A stretch of DNA of 64,000 nt, taken from contig NZ_JAGINW010000001.1 of NCBI RefSeq assembly GCF_017876405.1, positions 6,027,203 to 6,091,202 on the forward strand, written 5' to 3'. Each line of letters begins with the position of its first letter. Within the stretch, counting starts at the first letter, position 1. Below the pieces are notes generated by a model. It was not told the origin of the DNA and did not search any database. It saw only the letters and a list, made by a program, of their open reading frames with translations. A program made the position numbers and the translations under genes. This document shows positions 8,052-16,178 of this stretch, piece by piece. This DNA is from Kibdelosporangium banguiense. GTDB taxonomy: Bacteria; Actinomycetota; Actinomycetes; Mycobacteriales; Pseudonocardiaceae.

Positions 8052-8206
8052 TACTCCACCTTTCCTGGTCAATTCGCTGCGCGTAATCGGCCCGAATGGC
8101 GGCGCGGTCCGTTCAGGTGACTGGCCACGTATTCCTTGTCCCGGTCACGGCCTGCTGCAACCCTTTGAGGTGAACACGCGGGATGCAGCAACATTCCGCA
8201 CCGTCA

Positions 8207-8219
8207 CCTGAAAGGCTAC
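8207..8219 (+). repeat. 13-bp direct repeat CCTGAAAGGCTAC, copy 1
   Basis: The same 13 bases occur at 8798-8810. This copy lies just upstream of the TTG start at 8223, and its GAAAGG could act as the ribosome site for that gene. The surrounding 8073-8222 is the gap between two divergent genes and should hold promoters for both; I could not assign -10/-35 boxes with confidence. Confidence 0.5.
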
Positions 8220-8222
8220 AAA

Positions 8223-8672
8223 TTGAATAATCACGCACGCGGCGAACGGATATACGGGAGCCGATTCAGTCGTGTCCAAACCATTCCGAAACTGGACGTC
8301 ATGGCCGCGCGGATCATGGAGGACCTGTACGAACAGGCAGGGGGCGACCCTGTTCCGGCCGACATTCAGTTCAGTGTCCACGTCCGAGTCGACTACGAGC
8401 TATTGGTCCTTGTCGGCGGCCTGCGCGACGCCTTCGCCTACGCGGACACCATGGAGCCGTGCTACACCCCGCACGGCAAGGAATTGGCCGAATACATCGC
8501 CAACTTCGTGGAGTCCTACAATTGGTCAAACCCAGATGACCGGCACGATCGGCGATTTGTCCACTCGGTACGACTCTTGATGGAAGTCGAGTGGCGCACC
8601 ATCTTCTGGACGCCGGGCGAGATCCGGCACTTGAGCGATTGGGCACACGCCGATCTCGCCGATCTCGGCTGA
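8223..8672 (+). CDS. Unknown phage protein, rightward
   Basis: A 149-residue protein reading opposite to all nearby phage genes. TTG at 8223 is the only plausible start, with GAAAGG 8-9 bases upstream inside a repeated 13-mer. The sequence is acidic and helical (IPKLDVMAARIMEDLYEQAGG, ELAEYIANFVESYN, SVRLLMEVEWRTIFW), with no signal peptide or membrane segment and no motif I recognise. A hairpin-rich non-coding stretch follows. Alone on its strand in an early-type region, it could be a regulator or an anti-host protein, but nothing shows this. Confidence 0.65.
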   Translation: MNNHARGERIYGSRFSRVQTIPKLDVMAARIMEDLYEQAGGDPVPADIQFSVHVRVDYELLVLVGGLRDAFAYADTMEPCYTPHGKELAEYIANFVESYNWSNPDDRHDRRFVHSVRLLMEVEWRTIFWTPGEIRHLSDWAHADLADLG

Positions 8673-8797
8673 AACCACTTGAGGCACCAACGGGTGAGGT
8701 CCCGTCCGATGTGGACTAAGAAAGGTTTGTGCTGATACGACTGCGCCCCCGGTCAAATGGTGCAGCAACACCGTCCCGGGGGCGCAGCGCCAGAGCC

Positions 8798-8810
8798 CCT
8801 GAAAGGCTAC
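8798..8810 (+). repeat. 13-bp direct repeat CCTGAAAGGCTAC, copy 2
   Basis: Identical to 8207-8219, 591 bp away, but here no good reading frame follows. A role solely as a ribosome site is therefore unlikely for this copy. Confidence 0.45.
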
Positions 8811-8905
8811 GAACCTCAAGCCCTGGCGCCCGACAGACTACCGGCACCCCGTTCGCCACGTCAGCGCCGAACCGTTGGCACGCCACGCAATAGCCCCAAA
8901 TGGCG

Positions 8906-8951
8906 GAGACCCCGTACAGACCCAAGGGGGAGGAGGTCTGTACGGGGTCTC
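8906..8951. terminator. Strong hairpin, probably a two-way terminator
   Basis: Perfect 17-bp arms (8906-8922 GAGACCCCGTACAGACC and 8935-8951) enclose a 12-base purine-rich loop. It lies between the converging 8223-8672 and 9022-9762 genes. No T-tract follows on either side, which is common for actinobacterial terminators. An operator or RNA element is possible instead. Confidence 0.55.
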
Positions 8952-9021
8952 AACGCCTGACAACTGGGTGCGGGCACAGGAGTACCTAGCCCCACCAGTA
9001 TGCCCGTAATAGGTAGACCGG

Positions 9022-9762
9022 TCAACCAATTTCGGCGGGCTCGTGGCCGTGTCCTTGCGCGGCCAGGGTTTCGTGACGCAACTGCCGGTCCAGCGTGGCC
9101 GCCAGCTGTTGCCAGATCTCCGCGCCCCAGCTCTGCCCGCATCCCGCGCACACCACCGCGACCCGGTACGGGTCGATCGCCAGCGCGGACTGGCGCACGA
9201 AGTCTTCGTCGTCCTCGGACCACACCTGGACCGTGCAGGCCGCACACACGGGGCAGGTCTGGCCGCGCAGGGCGACCCGGGGCGGCGGGTCGAGTAGCTG
9301 GCGAGCTTGGCGTACCCAGTCCGATGTGGTCGCCGCCGCCCACACCACATAGTCGGGATAGTGGTGCTGCCAGGAGTCTGCGTGACCGACCCACAACCGA
9401 AGCCGTTCGGCCACTGTGTCCGGCTGGGCGTGCTCGTCGTGGCCCTGGCAGGCCCGGGTTACCTCCTGGCGGATCTCGGCCAGCAAGCTCACCGCGCCCA
9501 GCGAACCCGGCGGCCGTGAAGCATTACTGGACACCTTGCCGTTGCGTTCGTTGCCCGGCAGGACCGCCCCGGCCACCTGCTCCAACAAGCTGTGCACGAC
9601 CGCGAGTTCAGTGGTGCCGTCCTCGCGGGTGATCGCCGCCTGACCGGGCTGGATCAGCTGGTCAACGCTGGCCTCCCATTCCAGGCGCGCGGCCAAGGCC
9701 TCATCTCGCGTGACCTCCTCCGCAGGCGGGCAGCCGGTGTGTCGGTCGTGGATGGTGGTCAC
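9022..9762 (-). CDS. Unknown phage protein with a C-terminal zinc ribbon
   Basis: A 246-residue protein. GTG at 9762 overlaps the upstream stop (GTGA). The first half is helical and acidic (DEALAARLEWEASVDQLI). The C-terminal part holds two cysteine pairs, CPVCAAC (about 160-166) and CAGCGQSWG (about 202-210), spaced like a four-Cys zinc ribbon, followed by a helical tail (EIWQQLAATLDRQLRH). DNA or RNA contact is plausible. Last gene of a coupled group with the replication-like gene, so a replication accessory role is possible. Confidence 0.75.
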   Translation of the reverse strand: MTTIHDRHTGCPPAEEVTRDEALAARLEWEASVDQLIQPGQAAITREDGTTELAVVHSLLEQVAGAVLPGNERNGKVSSNASRPPGSLGAVSLLAEIRQEVTRACQGHDEHAQPDTVAERLRLWVGHADSWQHHYPDYVVWAAATTSDWVRQARQLLDPPPRVALRGQTCPVCAACTVQVWSEDDEDFVRQSALAIDPYRVAVVCAGCGQSWGAEIWQQLAATLDRQLRHETLAAQGHGHEPAEIG

Positions 9763-10286
9763 GTCGGTACGTCCTCCGTGCTCGCAGGGGCAGATGTCTC
9801 CAGCGGGAGCGCGCCGCCGGCGGCGGTCGCCCGGGTGACCCGTTCCCGGTGCATGCCCTGGTAGCGGTCGCCGAACTTGCGGCAGGTCCGACCGACCGGC
9901 GCCCAGCAGCGGGCCACCGGGCAGGTCACCGACATGGCCGCGGTGCGTTGCGCGTTGTAGGTCCACCCCATCTCGGCGTAGATCGCGGCCATACCGCGTT
10001 TCGCTGCGGCCGTGGCCTTCGCGCGGTCGGTGGTGCCGGTGGGGAGCGCGGTCAGCCGTTCGGCACGATGGCGTTTGCTGTCGCGGATACGGACCAGGAT
10101 GTCGGCGGGCGTGACCCGTTCCCTGCTGGTCTTGGCGTGTTCCAGGATCGCGGCTTCGCACTCGCCGTAGGTCACACCGGTCAGCGCGGCCTGCCAGGCG
10201 GCCACGTCGGCCTGGCCCACGGTGCGCTGGTCGAAACTGGCCGTCATGCCCAACAGCCGGGCCACTTCGGACCGGTCCAGGGTCAT
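9759..10286 (-). CDS. Phage protein with a zinc-finger-like C-terminus, replication module
   Basis: A 175-residue protein. ATG at 10286 overlaps the stop of the initiator-like gene (ATGA). The N-terminal half, MTLDRSEVARLLGMTASFDQ and VAAWQAALTGVTYGECEAAI, then VTPADILVRIRDSKR, matches the layout of phage replisome-organiser/helicase-loader partners that couple to an initiator. The C-terminal half has CPVARCWAPVGRTCRKFG (a three-Cys cluster) and YQGMHRERV with His, likely a zinc site. The loader role is inference from gene order. Confidence 0.7.
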   Translation of the reverse strand: MTLDRSEVARLLGMTASFDQRTVGQADVAAWQAALTGVTYGECEAAILEHAKTSRERVTPADILVRIRDSKRHRAERLTALPTGTTDRAKATAAAKRGMAAIYAEMGWTYNAQRTAAMSVTCPVARCWAPVGRTCRKFGDRYQGMHRERVTRATAAGGALPLETSAPASTEDVPT

Positions 10287-11425
10287 GCCACACCCGCCAG
10301 CACCTCTGCCAGCACACGCGGCCCGCCACCGTCCCCACTCCGGGATTCCCTGGCATCCCAAGAGATCGCCGACTGGCGGGCTTCCTCGGCGGCGTACTGG
10401 TCGGCCAGCGCGAACGCGGCGGCTACCCGCTCATCGGTGGTGGAACGCGACCGCCGGGCCGCAGTGGCGGCGATCATCGGCGCCCGGACCGCCTCGGCCA
10501 CGAGGTCGGGCAACAGGCTGGTACCCAGTTGCTTGCCCGCCCACGCCCGCAGTCCCGCCGTGATGTGCCCGGGGTCGATGCCCTCACCGAGCAGCTTGGA
10601 GACCTCACGCGCCAGCTTGCCGGCGGTGGCCCGAGGCTGGCCCGGGATCTCCTCGGCGACCAGGCGGGCGGCGTCCTCGCGCGTGGACGCGTGTACGCGC
10701 GCACGCGGGTCGCCACCAACTACAGGTTCTTCCAACGTAGGAGGGGAGACCAAAGCCCCGTACCCCCTTCCCCCTTCCCCCAGGGGGCGCGCCGAACCCT
10801 TCGCCGAAGGGTTCCCGGAAGGGTTCGGCGAAGGGTCCTCGTCCTGGTCCTGGTCCTGGTCCTGCTGCGACTGTGGCGGCTCCACTGGGGCGCGTCGGCG
10901 ACCGCTGGCCACGGTGGTGCTCTTGGTCTTGCGGGCACCGGCACCCGATGCGGCTTTGACGGCCGTGGGCAACGTGTTCGCGCCAGCGAGAAGCGCGGCG
11001 GCAGCAAGCTCCGGCCCGGCGCCCACGACGTCGACCGGCAGGCGCAGCAGCTCGGCCGCCAGCACACCGCGCAGGACCCCGCTGGTGATCAGGAACGCCT
11101 CACGCAATGCCCCCGCCAACACGTTGGGCTGCTTGTAGATGCCGTCCCGGCGGATCAACGAACGGATCAACACCTCTTCGGTGTTGTGGTCGCACGCCAC
11201 GAACCGGGACGCGTCCAGCTCGGCCAGCGCCGCCGTGACCGTGTCCACCGTGGTGGTCGTGGACAGCGACGCCCACCGCTTGAGCCGCATGGGCAGCAAA
11301 CCGGCATACGACAGATCCCGCTGCGACAACAGCAGGAAGTACAACCGCTGGGCATCACCAGACAGGTTCAGGAAATCATCATCGTCCCAAATGGACGCTA
11401 AGAGACGGGCATGGTCACGTGCCAC
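10283..11425 (-). CDS. Replication-initiator-like winged-helix protein
   Basis: A 380-residue protein. Residues 1-115 (SIWDDDDFLNLSGDAQRLYF, SYAGLLPMRLKRWA, GIYKQPNVLAGALREAFLI) have the winged-helix layout of phage replication initiators and DnaD/DnaT-like organisers. A long disordered linker follows (about 160-250) with a QDQDQDQDED run and PSPNPSGNPSAKG. A basic, helical C-terminal domain completes it. GTG at 11425 is the first start. The DNA of the linker is full of short direct and inverted repeats, a feature known from initiator genes that contain their own origin. The function is probable but not proven. Confidence 0.65.
   Translation of the reverse strand: MARDHARLLASIWDDDDFLNLSGDAQRLYFLLLSQRDLSYAGLLPMRLKRWASLSTTTTVDTVTAALAELDASRFVACDHNTEEVLIRSLIRRDGIYKQPNVLAGALREAFLITSGVLRGVLAAELLRLPVDVVGAGPELAAAALLAGANTLPTAVKAASGAGARKTKSTTVASGRRRAPVEPPQSQQDQDQDQDEDPSPNPSGNPSAKGSARPLGEGGRGYGALVSPPTLEEPVVGGDPRARVHASTREDAARLVAEEIPGQPRATAGKLAREVSKLLGEGIDPGHITAGLRAWAGKQLGTSLLPDLVAEAVRAPMIAATAARRSRSTTDERVAAAFALADQYAAEEARQSAISWDARESRSGDGGGPRVLAEVLAGVA
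10795..10864. repeat. Iteron-like and palindromic repeats inside the initiator-like gene
   Basis: A 19-bp palindrome (AACCCTTCG-C-CGAAGGGTT, 10795-10813) is followed by further copies of GAAGGGTTC/GCGAAGGGT up to about 10836, and then four tandem GTCCTG hexamers (10841-10864). It encodes the disordered linker of the protein. An internal phage origin is one explanation; simple low-complexity coding is the other. Confidence 0.5.
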
Positions 11426-11441
11426 GAGAATCCCCTAAAGA

Positions 11442-11663
11442 TCAAGGTTGAACAGCAGGAAGTGCCAGCCGTGCACGGATACGCGCGGCGGTGTAAGTAG
11501 TCATGCCGGTCTGCGACGCGACCTCACGGTCAGCCAGACCCGCACGGTGCAGCCAAGTGACGACCAGCTCACGAGCCGTTGTAGATAGCTCCTCGGCGAG
11601 CAGGTCCCCGCGCAGGCACCGCCGGGCGGCTTCAGCGTCAGCGTGACCGGCCTGGCTGATCAC
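11442..11663 (-). CDS. Small HTH protein
   Basis: A 73-residue protein starting with GTG at 11663, which overlaps the upstream stop as GTGA. The C-terminal half, RAGLADREVASQTGMTTYTA then ARIRARLALP (about 40-68), looks like a sigma-factor-type helix-turn-helix. It lies just before the initiator-like gene. Probably a DNA-binding regulator or recombination accessory; too short to say more. Confidence 0.65.
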   Translation of the reverse strand: MISQAGHADAEAARRCLRGDLLAEELSTTARELVVTWLHRAGLADREVASQTGMTTYTAARIRARLALPAVQP

Positions 11664-12139
11664 GCCGTCCCGGCCGACGCCGCAGCGTCGGGCCTCAGCA
11701 GATCACGCAACGCGACCAGATCCAGGGCATAGATCGGCTGCCATTTGTTGGCATTGCGCGAGGCTGTGTTGTCGCACCGCGCGTAACGCCCCGTGGTCAC
11801 CAGAATTCCTATGCGTAGCAACATGTTCACGGTCGCACCGCTCATGGACTGTGTCCGTACCCATGGCGGTACGAGTGCCCGCCACCGGTTGGCGGTGGTT
11901 TCGTAGAACGGGTCCATCAGCGCCGACCGAATGACGGCCTCGACTATGGCGTCCATGTGCGACTGGTTGAGCGGATCGATGACCAACAACCTGGTGATGC
12001 TGGCCAGCGTGTCGCCGTAGTCCAGTGGCAACGCCACCGCCAGGCGGGTGACCTCGTCCGCGATCGCCGCCGGATCGTTCGGGATCGGACGTGCAGGGCC
12101 GTCCGCTCCTCGTGACCGGCGCGTGCGCCGGACGGTCAT
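11660..12139 (-). CDS. Unknown phage protein
   Basis: A 159-residue protein beginning MTVRRTRRSRG. ATG at 12139 overlaps the preceding stop (ATGA). A basic N-terminus leads into helical segments (DEVTRLAVALPLDYGDTLAS, SHMDAIVEAVIRSALMD) and a winged-helix-like part (QSMSGATVNMLLRIGILVTT, GRYARCDNTASRNANKW). It may bind DNA. No family recognised. It sits in the middle of a leftward run with no gaps. Confidence 0.65.
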   Translation of the reverse strand: MTVRRTRRSRGADGPARPIPNDPAAIADEVTRLAVALPLDYGDTLASITRLLVIDPLNQSHMDAIVEAVIRSALMDPFYETTANRWRALVPPWVRTQSMSGATVNMLLRIGILVTTGRYARCDNTASRNANKWQPIYALDLVALRDLLRPDAAASAGTA

Positions 12140-12492
12140 GGGTTAAGCAACCGAAAAGTACGGACAGGAATGATGTCCTCGCACTCCCGGGCAACGTCCG
12201 GGTGCAGCTCGCGAACAAGTTTGTCCCGCAAGATGATCCGCTCGGTCTGCGTGTATGACACCACCGGCTGCCCGCCCAGAGTGCCGATTTCCGCAGTGCC
12301 CATGCGGGCCTTGATGATCCCCGCCAGGTCGTCATACAGCTGGGTGGCGAGCTTCTTGTCCTCTGCCGCAACGGCAAGAGCGTCCATGACCGTGTCCAAG
12401 CCGGTCAGCTCGACGACCTTCGCGGCCGGAGTGGTGGACTGCTCAGGGGGACTGGTGTTCTCGCGCGGAGTTGTAGGTGTAGTGGAAGCCAT
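12136..12492 (-). CDS. First gene of the leftward phage operon, unknown
   Basis: A 118-residue protein starting at ATG 12492 with AAGGAG 9-11 bases upstream; the frame continues upstream without a better start. After a Thr/Pro-rich tail come TVMDALAVAAEDKKLATQLY, a Gly-rich turn (AEIGTLGGQPVVSY), and RIILRDKLVRELHPDVAREC. Similar small proteins accompany recombination and replication genes in actinophages, but I cannot name a function. As first gene of the operon it defines the promoter region upstream. Confidence 0.65.
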   Translation of the reverse strand: MASTTPTTPRENTSPPEQSTTPAAKVVELTGLDTVMDALAVAAEDKKLATQLYDDLAGIIKARMGTAEIGTLGGQPVVSYTQTERIILRDKLVRELHPDVARECEDIIPVRTFRLLNP

Positions 12493-12995
12493 TGGCGTGC
12501 CGCTCCTTCGATGCCATGAACGCGGGCGATGAGAACGCGGGCGGCCGGTCACCTCATGCAGGTGCCCGGCCCCGGGTATGGCCGCCAGCCAGGCAGCGAG
12601 CAATGCACCTGGCGTGCTGGAAATGAGCGCGCGAGTACGCAACGAAGCCCCCTCCCGGTGCCTCGGCTAGCACGGCGCCCCCCGGCGCCGCAATCCGTAA
12701 ACCGGACGATCATCCGGTGAGTCCACATTTCCGGATCTTGAGAGCCGTGTCAAGGATACTTCACAGTGAATGACGTTCGCGCCTTCTGGCTGCGCGCAGG
12801 TCGTCGCGCTACTCGTTACGCAGCGCGAAGAATCCAGACATACGCAGGTGTCTGGAGCCGGGCCGGACCTGCGATGATCTACGACCATGCAGACACCCGG
12901 ACTGACCCGGGTGCACGATCACGCCTGCCGCCAGGTGGGCTAGCTGTCCCAGCGGATTTCACTCGGTTGGGCCAATGTAAGAAGGGGGAAACCGC
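12493..12995. promoter_or_regulatory. Divergent control region between repressor and leftward phage genes
   Basis: This 503-bp gap separates the leftward operon from the rightward XRE gene, the usual place for phage switch promoters and operators. Inverted repeats seen are 12712-12717 with 12731-12736 (ATCCGG/CCGGAT), 12834-12840 with 12849-12855 (CCAGACA/TGTCTGG) and 12895-12900 with 12907-12912 (ACCCGG/CCGGGT). They do not share one consensus, so which is the operator is open. I could not place promoters confidently. Confidence 0.5.
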
Positions 12996-13400
12996 GTGAA
13001 GTCAGGTTCCCACGCGAATCCGAAGTCTCATGTGCGGGCGCTGGTCGACAGTGATCCCCGGTCGGTCAAACAGATCGAACGCGACGCCGGGCTCAGGGAA
13101 GGCACCATCGCCTACTACCTCAAACCGTCCTCACCCGACACCAAGCGTCCGCCCTCACTCGACGTCGTAGAACGGTTCGCCGCCGCGCTGGGCGTTGACG
13201 TGCTCGTTGTCAGCAGAGCATTCATCCGTGACGCGGGCTTGCCGTCCGATGGCGAGGAGATCACCCCGGGAGAGCGGCAACTGATACAGCGCTACCGTGC
13301 CTTGACCGAGACCGACCAGGCACGATTGCGGGGCATACTCGAATGCTTCGAGCAGTTCCCCCACCAGGTCACACCGACTCAACACGCCGCCGGTTGCTAA
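12996..13400 (+). CDS. XRE-type repressor, probable phage immunity regulator
   Basis: A 134-residue protein. GTG at 12996 follows AAGGGGGAAA. Residues 8-60 form a helix-turn-helix of XRE type (VRALVDSDPRSVKQIERDAG, then TIAYYLKPS and SLDVVERFAAALGVDVLVV). The C-terminal part is helical (GERQLIQRYRALTETDQARL) as in short phage repressors. It reads away from the early leftward genes, the cI-like arrangement. No protease or sensor domain is present. Confidence 0.75.
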   Translation: MKSGSHANPKSHVRALVDSDPRSVKQIERDAGLREGTIAYYLKPSSPDTKRPPSLDVVERFAAALGVDVLVVSRAFIRDAGLPSDGEEITPGERQLIQRYRALTETDQARLRGILECFEQFPHQVTPTQHAAGC

Positions 13401-13552
13401 GCGGCAACACAGTTGTGGTAACAACGATAGGGTCAAACACGAAAACTGTTCAGTGATCAACAATCGGTGCGTCCGGCGCCCCTGGGGAGGGAAGCCGGAC
13501 ACGCCAACAGGAGGGCACGCCTACCGGGGGGTGTGCAAAGAGAGGACGCGCA

Positions 13553-13888
13553 GTGCCCAGACATCCAATCGTGGTCTTCGTACCACCACGCAGCCTGCCA
13601 CCTGATGAGCCCTACCAGCTCTTACGGAATCCCAACGGCACGCTATCGATCGCGGTCGACGAGAGCGCCACGATCACCGCTGGCTTCGTCCAACTCCTCA
13701 TCGATGTCATCGCACGACGGGCGGCGTCTTCAGATGACGACTCGATAGGGACTTCCAATGTCGTTCCCTTTCAACGACGAACCTCAAGCCAGGGGCTCAC
13801 GCGGCCGGCGAAACTACGTCGCGAACGCTGGACGTCCACTTCTTTCTATGCACGCATGGACATGTCGCCCGTGACGCCTAGCTCATGA
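13553..13888 (+). CDS. Unknown small protein downstream of the repressor
   Basis: A 111-residue protein starting at GTG 13553 behind AGAGAGGA. It begins PRHPIVVFVPPRSLPPDEP and has a helical middle (TAGFVQLLIDVIARRAAS) and a basic tail. No motif recognised. It lies between the repressor and the accessory kinase locus, so it may belong to either. A weak hairpin at 13941-13959 follows. Confidence 0.55.
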   Translation: MPRHPIVVFVPPRSLPPDEPYQLLRNPNGTLSIAVDESATITAGFVQLLIDVIARRAASSDDDSIGTSNVVPFQRRTSSQGLTRPAKLRRERWTSTSFYARMDMSPVTPSS

Positions 13889-13986
13889 TCGAAGCGACAA
13901 CCCCGGAACGTGATCCAGACTGACCTAATGTCGGGTCGAGCCCCGTGCACGTGACGGGGTGCGTTCACGACAGAAACTCCCCTGCG

Positions 13987-14862
13987 CTAAGGAACTGGCG
14001 TCCACGATGCCCAGGGCCGCGGTCCGCGTTCGCCGCGAAGGCAAGCCAGGCGATGCGAAGCCTGCTCGTGATACTTCGCTGGGTTTGCCACAGCCATCTG
14101 GGCGGCCATTGTGGTCATACGCAGTTCACGGATATCCCGCAACGTTGGGAAGCCCGACCAGTTGGTGACGTCGTGGCCGTATGCGGCCACGAACTCCACG
14201 TATTCTGCGGCTGGAGCCGACCCGAATGATCTGACCTTCATAGCGCTTTGGATTAGATCCCACTCAGGTGGGCCGAGTGAGCAACGTTCAAAGTCTAGGA
14301 GCACGCGCCTATGTGCCGTGACTGCAATGTTGCCGATCCATGCGTCGCCGTGTACGACGCTCGTCGGTAGGCCAGGAGGTAGGACCGCGTACTGTTTCCT
14401 TAGCGACTCAAGGTGCTCGCGTAGCCACTCGCGGTCGTCCTCGGCAAGGGTATCTGCACCCTCGATTCGTTCAGCGATGCGCACGAACGGGTCCAAACGC
14501 GGTAACGCGAACGCCGGTGGCGGGAGGCGGTGCAATTGCCGCAGCATCACGGCGACGTCCAGAGTGGAACCCTGAGTGTGCGGGGGCAACTCGTGCCAGA
14601 ACGTCACCGCGCGGTCGTCAACTGCGATGGGCTGCTCGACATCCTGGAGAGGCTGGACAGCGTCAACGCCGTGCTCCTCCAACCATCTGGCAACAGCGAC
14701 CTCCTTCGCTGCCGTGGCAAGTTGTCCTGTCCTAGTCACACGTGCCACGACACCGCCCGGGAGTCGATAGATCGCATTCTCACCAGACCGGATCAGTTCG
14801 GCACGGGAAGCATCCAGCCCGGCCTGTCGGCAAGCCACATGTAGCAACTCGATCTCTGTCAT
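13987..14862 (-). CDS. Aminoglycoside phosphotransferase (APH)-fold kinase
   Basis: A 291-residue APH-family protein. Visible features are the N-lobe GENAIYRLPGGVVARVTRTG (about 27-46, nucleotide loop), a helical middle, the catalytic Brenner motif SVVHGDAWIGN (Asp near 171) and the metal-binding VLLDFERCSLGPPEWDL (Asp near 189). The family phosphorylates small molecules (antibiotics, choline, sugars) or proteins; nothing here fixes the substrate. ATG at 14862 overlaps the regulator's stop as ATGA, so the two are made together. Calling it antibiotic resistance would go beyond the evidence. Confidence 0.82.
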   Translation of the reverse strand: MTEIELLHVACRQAGLDASRAELIRSGENAIYRLPGGVVARVTRTGQLATAAKEVAVARWLEEHGVDAVQPLQDVEQPIAVDDRAVTFWHELPPHTQGSTLDVAVMLRQLHRLPPPAFALPRLDPFVRIAERIEGADTLAEDDREWLREHLESLRKQYAVLPPGLPTSVVHGDAWIGNIAVTAHRRVLLDFERCSLGPPEWDLIQSAMKVRSFGSAPAAEYVEFVAAYGHDVTNWSGFPTLRDIRELRMTTMAAQMAVANPAKYHEQASHRLACLRGERGPRPWASWTPVP

Positions 14863-16178
14863 TTCGTAGCCACCAGGCCACCGATTCGGTTGCGAAGCTC
14901 GGCTACCTCAGTCACGTGCTCATGCTTGGCAGCCAGTCTCCGCAGCTCGCGCATATCGTCAACGGCGCGCCGGGAACGAACAGTGCCGGCGTCAGCGATC
15001 GCGCGAGAACCGATCATCGCGGCCTCGCAAGGATCACCTGTCACCATGACGAGGGCCGCCAGCTTGGTTCCGCTGATCGCGCGGGACCGTGGGTAGTCAT
15101 CGCTGTGACCCGCTACCGCTGCGGCGAGCCGGTTACGCGCCTCACCAATGAATTGGCCCTGTACGGCGAGGTCCCACAGTGCGTGTCCAGTATCACCAGA
15201 GTGCTGGGCCGCGTCGTAATACCGCATCCACGGAGACTCGTCATTTCGGCTGATCTTGCTGAACTCTTCATCAGCCATCCCCACAGTCCCGACGGTGTCT
15301 TGTGCACGCTCCAGCTTGGCCAGCGCACGAGCACGAGCGGACAGCAACATGGCCCGTTCGGCTGGAGTCAGCCGGTCGGCACGGACCATTGCAAGTTCGA
15401 CTAGCGTCAACCCATTGTCTGGATCACCACACCAGATCGCCTGGCGCGCCATTGAGGACAGCACCTTAGCTCGTAGATGCCAGTCTCCTGCCTCTTCGGC
15501 GCACGCCAGTGCAAGTCTGAACATCTTGCGGGCGTCTTCGTGGGCGTAGGCGTCGAACGCCATAAACGCGGCCGTGTTACCCAGGTAGCCGACAGATGAG
15601 TACAACTCGCTGCGAAGCCGTTCCGGACAACGCGCACCGAGCAGGTTCACGGCGTGGCGGAGCTGAGCCGCTACAGCTTCGCGCACCAGGCCTCCGCCAT
15701 AGGTGTGATCCCAAGACGAGAAAACACGTGCTGCAGTCCGTACCTCTTCGATCTCGACTGTCCCGATGACCGAGGGCACAGGGGTGGGCTCGGACGTGGT
15801 GATCAGGTCGACGAACGCGACCGGCCCTGTCACGGCTGCAGCACCGACACCGAGGGCTGTCCGAAGAAACTCCTTGCGGTCCACGTTTGCCACAGTAGAT
15901 GCAGTTCGGCGCGGCCTACGGAAACCGAGTTCGACGTATGTGCCCACCCCGAGTACTGCGCACAGTCCGTCACGGTAGTCCGTGCCTGGCCAGCGGAGCG
16001 CCCCCCGCTCCATCTTCCCGATGTAGTTGGCGGTCAGTTCAACGACCCGCTTGCGGTTCTCATAGACCCACGCGTTGACCAGTTCGGCCAGTTCCTGCCT
16101 GGTAAGCGGTTCGCCGCGCGCAGTCGGGGATTCCATCCGCTCCCGGGCCCGCCGAAGGTGATCGTTGGCTTCCCGCAT
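14859..16178 (-). CDS. XRE regulator with long helical-repeat sensor part
   Basis: A 439-residue protein. ATG at 16178 is chosen over earlier frame positions because GAAGGGA precedes it. Residues 25-75 are an XRE HTH (RQELAELVNAWVYENRKR, YIGKMERGALRWPG). RKEFLRTALGVGAAAVTGPV follows, then repeated helical pairs resembling TPRs (for example DARKMFRLALACAEEAGDWH and LLSARARALAKLERAQD). The architecture is common in actinomycetes, where such proteins often sit beside small secreted or modifying enzymes. It is coupled to the APH-like kinase and diverges from the small-ORF and protease group. Confidence 0.8.
   Translation of the reverse strand: MREANDHLRRARERMESPTARGEPLTRQELAELVNAWVYENRKRVVELTANYIGKMERGALRWPGTDYRDGLCAVLGVGTYVELGFRRPRRTASTVANVDRKEFLRTALGVGAAAVTGPVAFVDLITTSEPTPVPSVIGTVEIEEVRTAARVFSSWDHTYGGGLVREAVAAQLRHAVNLLGARCPERLRSELYSSVGYLGNTAAFMAFDAYAHEDARKMFRLALACAEEAGDWHLRAKVLSSMARQAIWCGDPDNGLTLVELAMVRADRLTPAERAMLLSARARALAKLERAQDTVGTVGMADEEFSKISRNDESPWMRYYDAAQHSGDTGHALWDLAVQGQFIGEARNRLAAAVAGHSDDYPRSRAISGTKLAALVMVTGDPCEAAMIGSRAIADAGTVRSRRAVDDMRELRRLAAKHEHVTEVAELRNRIGGLVATK

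Larger units (their letters stand above)
8673..9021. other. Structured non-coding gap between convergent phage genes
   Basis: This 349-bp stretch has no convincing gene but three inverted repeats: 8741-8752 with 8776-8787 (12-bp arms, CTGCGCCCCCGG), 8787-8793 with 8823-8829 (GCGCCAG), and 8906-8922 with 8935-8951 (17-bp arms). The second copy of a 13-bp repeat (8798-8810) lies in the loop of the second. The succession suggests a structured RNA or a two-way terminator; which one cannot be told from the sequence. Confidence 0.55.

Noticed and set aside
10740..10790. C/G-rich runs near 10,770 as a terminator
   Set aside because: They lie inside the initiator-like coding sequence and encode its linker; no clean stem forms.
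12766..12999. 77-codon frame leading into the repressor start (GTGA overlap)
   Set aside because: No ribosome site, odd composition, and it fills the control region; kept as non-coding.
13987..14862. Calling the APH-fold gene an aminoglycoside resistance gene
   Set aside because: Only the kinase fold and catalytic motifs are seen; coupling to a helical-repeat regulator does not suggest resistance.
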